From NCBI RefSeq assembly GCF_900176595.1, contig NZ_LT838813.1, positions 1,550,001 to 1,614,000 of the forward strand: 64,000 nucleotides of DNA, written 5' to 3'. Positions within the stretch are counted from its first letter, which is position 1, and each line of letters begins with the position of its first letter. The notes beneath the pieces are model-generated. The model did not search any database, had not been told where the DNA came from, and saw only the letters and a list, made by a program, of their open reading frames with translations. Source of the DNA: Aquiflexum balticum DSM 16537. GTDB taxonomy: Bacteria > Bacteroidota > Bacteroidia > Cytophagales > Cyclobacteriaceae. This document shows positions 61,335 to 64,000 of this stretch, piece after piece. Made by a program: the position numbers and the translations under genes.

Positions 61335-64000
61335 TTAGAATCCGAAGTTTACACCGAAGGAATAAATTCTGGGGAATGGATAGAAATTGTTATCTATACC
61401 GCCCGGTATTTCAGGATCAATTCCGGAATAATTGGTAAGAACAAAAGCATTTTGTATTGTGCCGCTTGCCCTGAGTGTGATCCTGGAGTTGAACACATTA
61501 CCGAAGTTGTACCCCAGACTGATATTTTCCATTCGCATAAATGCTGCATTTTCAAGATAATAATCTGACCTAAGCCTGTAATTCTGGAAATTGGTATGCA
61601 AAACATCAGAAGTCATGTTGATCAGATAATCCGGAAACCTCAGACTTTGGTAGGCACCATTGGACGAACGGACGTTGTTATAAACTTTATGCCCAAGATT
61701 GCCTCTCATGACAAATCCTAAATCCCAGTTTCTATAACGGACCTGCGAATTGAACCCGAAGAAGTATCTTGGATCGGGAAATCCTCTTCTGATCAGATCC
61801 TGTTCATTGATAATTCCATCCCCACTCTGGTCAACATAGACATTTTCCAAAGGTGCTCCGTCAAGGCCATATACCTGCTGCCAAACATAGAATGAATTGG
61901 GCTGGAAACCCACCGTATGGACCTGAATGGTATTACCCGTTCCTCCTCCTATGCCGCCGACCAATATTCCGACTGCATCTTCTGCCACATTGCTCAGACT
62001 TAGTATATTGACCCGATTGTAAGTAAAATTTCCACCAATGTTCCAGTCAATATCTGGCGTTCTGAGTACATTATAGGTCAATCCCAATTCAAGACCAAAG
62101 CTTTCAATATTACCCACATTTGTAAAAAGCTGATTGGTAAGATTGGTTCCGGCAGCTACTGGAATCACAGCCAATAGGTCATTGGTTCTTCGGTAATAAT
62201 AATCTATACTACCGAAAAGTTTGCCGTCATATAATTCATAATCAAGACCGGCATTCCAGGTCACGGTTTCTTCCCATTTAATATTCCTGTCATATCCTTC
62301 AGGTCTCAGCATATTATAAAATGTATCACCAAAACGGTACCGTGCTGCATCGTCACTGACAGTGTAGCGTGGGAGAAACGGGAAAAAAGAGCCGATGTCC
62401 TGTTGACCTGTCACACCGTATCCCAACCTTAACTTAAAATCAGTTAAGGTACTGTTGTTTATCAGGAAATCCTCTTCACTGATCCTCCATGCTGCTGCCA
62501 GAGAAGGGAAAATTCCCCATCTGTTTTCCGGACTGAATCTGGATGAACCATCAGTTCGGATCGTTCCTGTAAAGAGATATTTATCATTGATGCTGTAGTT
62601 GACCCTGCCAAAGAATGAAATCAACCTGTATTGCGGCCTTGTTTCCACCCCGGCAGGAGTAAGAACCACGCCTTCCTCATTGACTCTTGCAAAAGAAGGG
62701 TTTTCAAATAAAAAATCCTGCCAGGAATATCCAGCTATAACATCAAGCCGATTGCCATTAAATTCCCTGAGATAGTTCAGGTAAAAATCCGCAAGAAGAT
62801 TCCGCTTGTTTTGGGCATATTTGGCAATCGATCCACCCTCATTGAATCCTGCCGCCGAGCTAGAGGGAATTATTACTTTACCATCACTTTCACTGATATC
62901 ATATCCCAAATTCAGATTGGCCCTAAGCCCTTCAACATAGGGTATAGCATAATCCAACTGAAGATTGCCGAGGCTTCTTTTGACTTCACCTCTATCATCC
63001 CTTTGTTCCAAAAGACCGACCGGATTTCTTGGAGCGAGGTTTTGGGGTGAACCATCCGCATTGACCCACTCCCAGAAGCCCCCATACCCTTCAGGATCAT
63101 AAATAGGCTTGGTAGGGTCAAAAACCGCCGCCGCTCCTATGGCTCCTTGATTGGCAAATTGGCTGACTGTATATGCACCACGTACATTAAAGTTGATTTT
63201 CAATCGGTCATTCAATAAAGTAGGAGTTAGACTGATTCCGGCAGAAGTCCTGTTGAAGTTGTCCCTTCTCAGAACTCCGTCCTGATTGAGATTTCCAACA
63301 GAAATCCTATAAGGTATTCCCTTAAAAGAACCACTTAGACTGACATTGTTGTCAAAGCTGATCGCATCCTGAAAAATCGCATCCTGCCAATTGGTATTGG
63401 CATCCCCCAACAATGCCTGCTGGGATGGGGAAGCCTGATCCAGGACAGCATCCCTAAACTGCTGTGGATTCAGTACATCGATATTGCTGGAGATCTGGGA
63501 CACCGACACCAATGAATTGACATTGACACTGAGATCCTGTCCTTTTTTACCTTTGCGGGTAGTGATAAGGATTACCCCATTGGAAGCCCTGGAACCGTAA
63601 ATGGCAGTAGCCGAGGCATCCTTCAGGACATCAAAAGTTTCAATGTCATTGGGATTGATGAAGTTGAGTAGATTGGGAGTACCGGCAACGCTGGAATTGT
63701 CCAGCGGAACTCCGTCAATTACGATCAAAGGGTCATTGCTGGCATTCAATGACGAACCTCCCCGAATCCTGATCCTTGCTCCGGCTCCCGGACGTCCGGA
63801 ATTGGGCGTAATCTGGACACCGGCTATTTTTCCGGTGATCAATTGCTCCGCATTGGTGACCTGGCCGACATTGAAATCTTCCCTGCTCACAGATCCTACT
63901 GATCCTGTCAGGTCGGATTTTCGCTGGGTTCCGTAACCGATCACCACTACTTCATTCAACTGCTTGGTATTCCCTTCCAACTGTACATTGACAATGGATT
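61335..64000 (-). CDS. SusC/RagA-like TonB-dependent receptor, 5' truncated
   Basis: The frame remains open to the right edge (upstream codons read SIVNVQLEGNTKQ), so the true start and signal peptide are outside the window; the TTG at 63980 is internal. Visible: EVVVIGYGTQRK at the plug start, plug motif GSSLNASNDPLIVIDGVPLDN, IYGSRASNGVILITT, and a long beta-barrel ending in Phe (YSFGVNFGF). The carboxypeptidase-like N-terminal domain is mostly missing. SusC proteins import SusD-bound oligosaccharides with TonB energy. It is the first gene of the visible SusC-SusD-SusE set. Confidence 0.95.
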   Translation of the reverse strand, partial: SIVNVQLEGNTKQLNEVVVIGYGTQRKSDLTGSVGSVSREDFNVGQVTNAEQLITGKIAGVQITPNSGRPGAGARIRIRGGSSLNASNDPLIVIDGVPLDNSSVAGTPNLLNFINPNDIETFDVLKDASATAIYGSRASNGVILITTRKGKKGQDLSVNVNSLVSVSQISSNIDVLNPQQFRDAVLDQASPSQQALLGDANTNWQDAIFQDAISFDNNVSLSGSFKGIPYRISVGNLNQDGVLRRDNFNRTSAGISLTPTLLNDRLKINFNVRGAYTVSQFANQGAIGAAAVFDPTKPIYDPEGYGGFWEWVNADGSPQNLAPRNPVGLLEQRDDRGEVKRSLGNLQLDYAIPYVEGLRANLNLGYDISESDGKVIIPSSSAAGFNEGGSIAKYAQNKRNLLADFYLNYLREFNGNRLDVIAGYSWQDFLFENPSFARVNEEGVVLTPAGVETRPQYRLISFFGRVNYSINDKYLFTGTIRTDGSSRFSPENRWGIFPSLAAAWRISEEDFLINNSTLTDFKLRLGYGVTGQQDIGSFFPFLPRYTVSDDAARYRFGDTFYNMLRPEGYDRNIKWEETVTWNAGLDYELYDGKLFGSIDYYYRRTNDLLAVIPVAAGTNLTNQLFTNVGNIESFGLELGLTYNVLRTPDIDWNIGGNFTYNRVNILSLSNVAEDAVGILVGGIGGGTGNTIQVHTVGFQPNSFYVWQQVYGLDGAPLENVYVDQSGDGIINEQDLIRRGFPDPRYFFGFNSQVRYRNWDLGFVMRGNLGHKVYNNVRSSNGAYQSLRFPDYLINMTSDVLHTNFQNYRLRSDYYLENAAFMRMENISLGYNFGNVFNSRITLRASGTIQNAFVLTNYSGIDPEIPGGIDNNFYPFPRIYSFGVNFGF

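Overview
The window looks like chromosomal DNA of a Bacteroidota bacterium, probably order Cytophagales and perhaps a Cyclobacteriaceae relative. Support comes from a SusC/SusD/SusE-type locus, propeller/Y_Y_Y sensor kinases with Bacteroidota-style signal peptides, a tricorn-type protease and moderately AT-rich DNA without strong Shine-Dalgarno sequences. The family placement is inference. No tRNA, rRNA, CRISPR array, integrase or IS transposase was seen.

Roughly 55 kb is a histidine kinase island. Twelve kinases carry one of two near-identical cores: an LGQ/HEIKNPL/INLCNNAFDAM type and an LGE/HEIQNPL/LNLINNAF type. Very different sensors are attached to them. From left to right: two giant soluble kinases with 7 and 8 tandem GAF-like modules (2-10658); three FIST proteins and a sensor-less kinase in the same operon (10655-15250); a small exported protein (15529-15960); a double-propeller kinase overlapping a TPR kinase (16096-21938); a lipoxygenase, a catalase/allene-oxide-synthase-like protein and a Ser/Thr kinase-AAA-GAF-histidine kinase in one operon (22061-30681); a TPR kinase; a frameshifted cation/proton antiporter (33613-35464); two propeller/Y_Y_Y kinases (35780-42428); a tricorn-like protease (42770-46000); another TPR kinase; an orphan receiver; a cNMP-binding patatin with a membrane kinase (49677-52871); and a kinase - receiver - receiver/adenylate cyclase operon (53047-55732). 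The cyclase may feed the nearby cNMP-binding patatin.

The right end is on the minus strand: a DEDDh exonuclease with a cNMP/CBS/DUF294 nucleotidyltransferase-like protein (55768-58390), then SusE-, SusD- and SusC-like proteins of a glycan uptake locus (58622-64000). The SusC gene runs off the window, and so does the first kinase at the left edge.

The most unusual signal is inside the kinase genes. Short palindromes (33-34 bp, 21 bp and CCCC/GGGG hairpins) and 7-bp tandem arrays (AAGAGCC, AAGACGG, AAGTACG types) sit in frame at a few fixed surface loops of the DHp and HATPase domains. Different elements occupy the same codon position in different paralogues, while HK11 and HK12 lack them. This resembles the in-frame palindromic elements known from Rickettsia. 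The second candidate is the lipoxygenase/catalase-like pair coupled to a dual-specificity sensor kinase.
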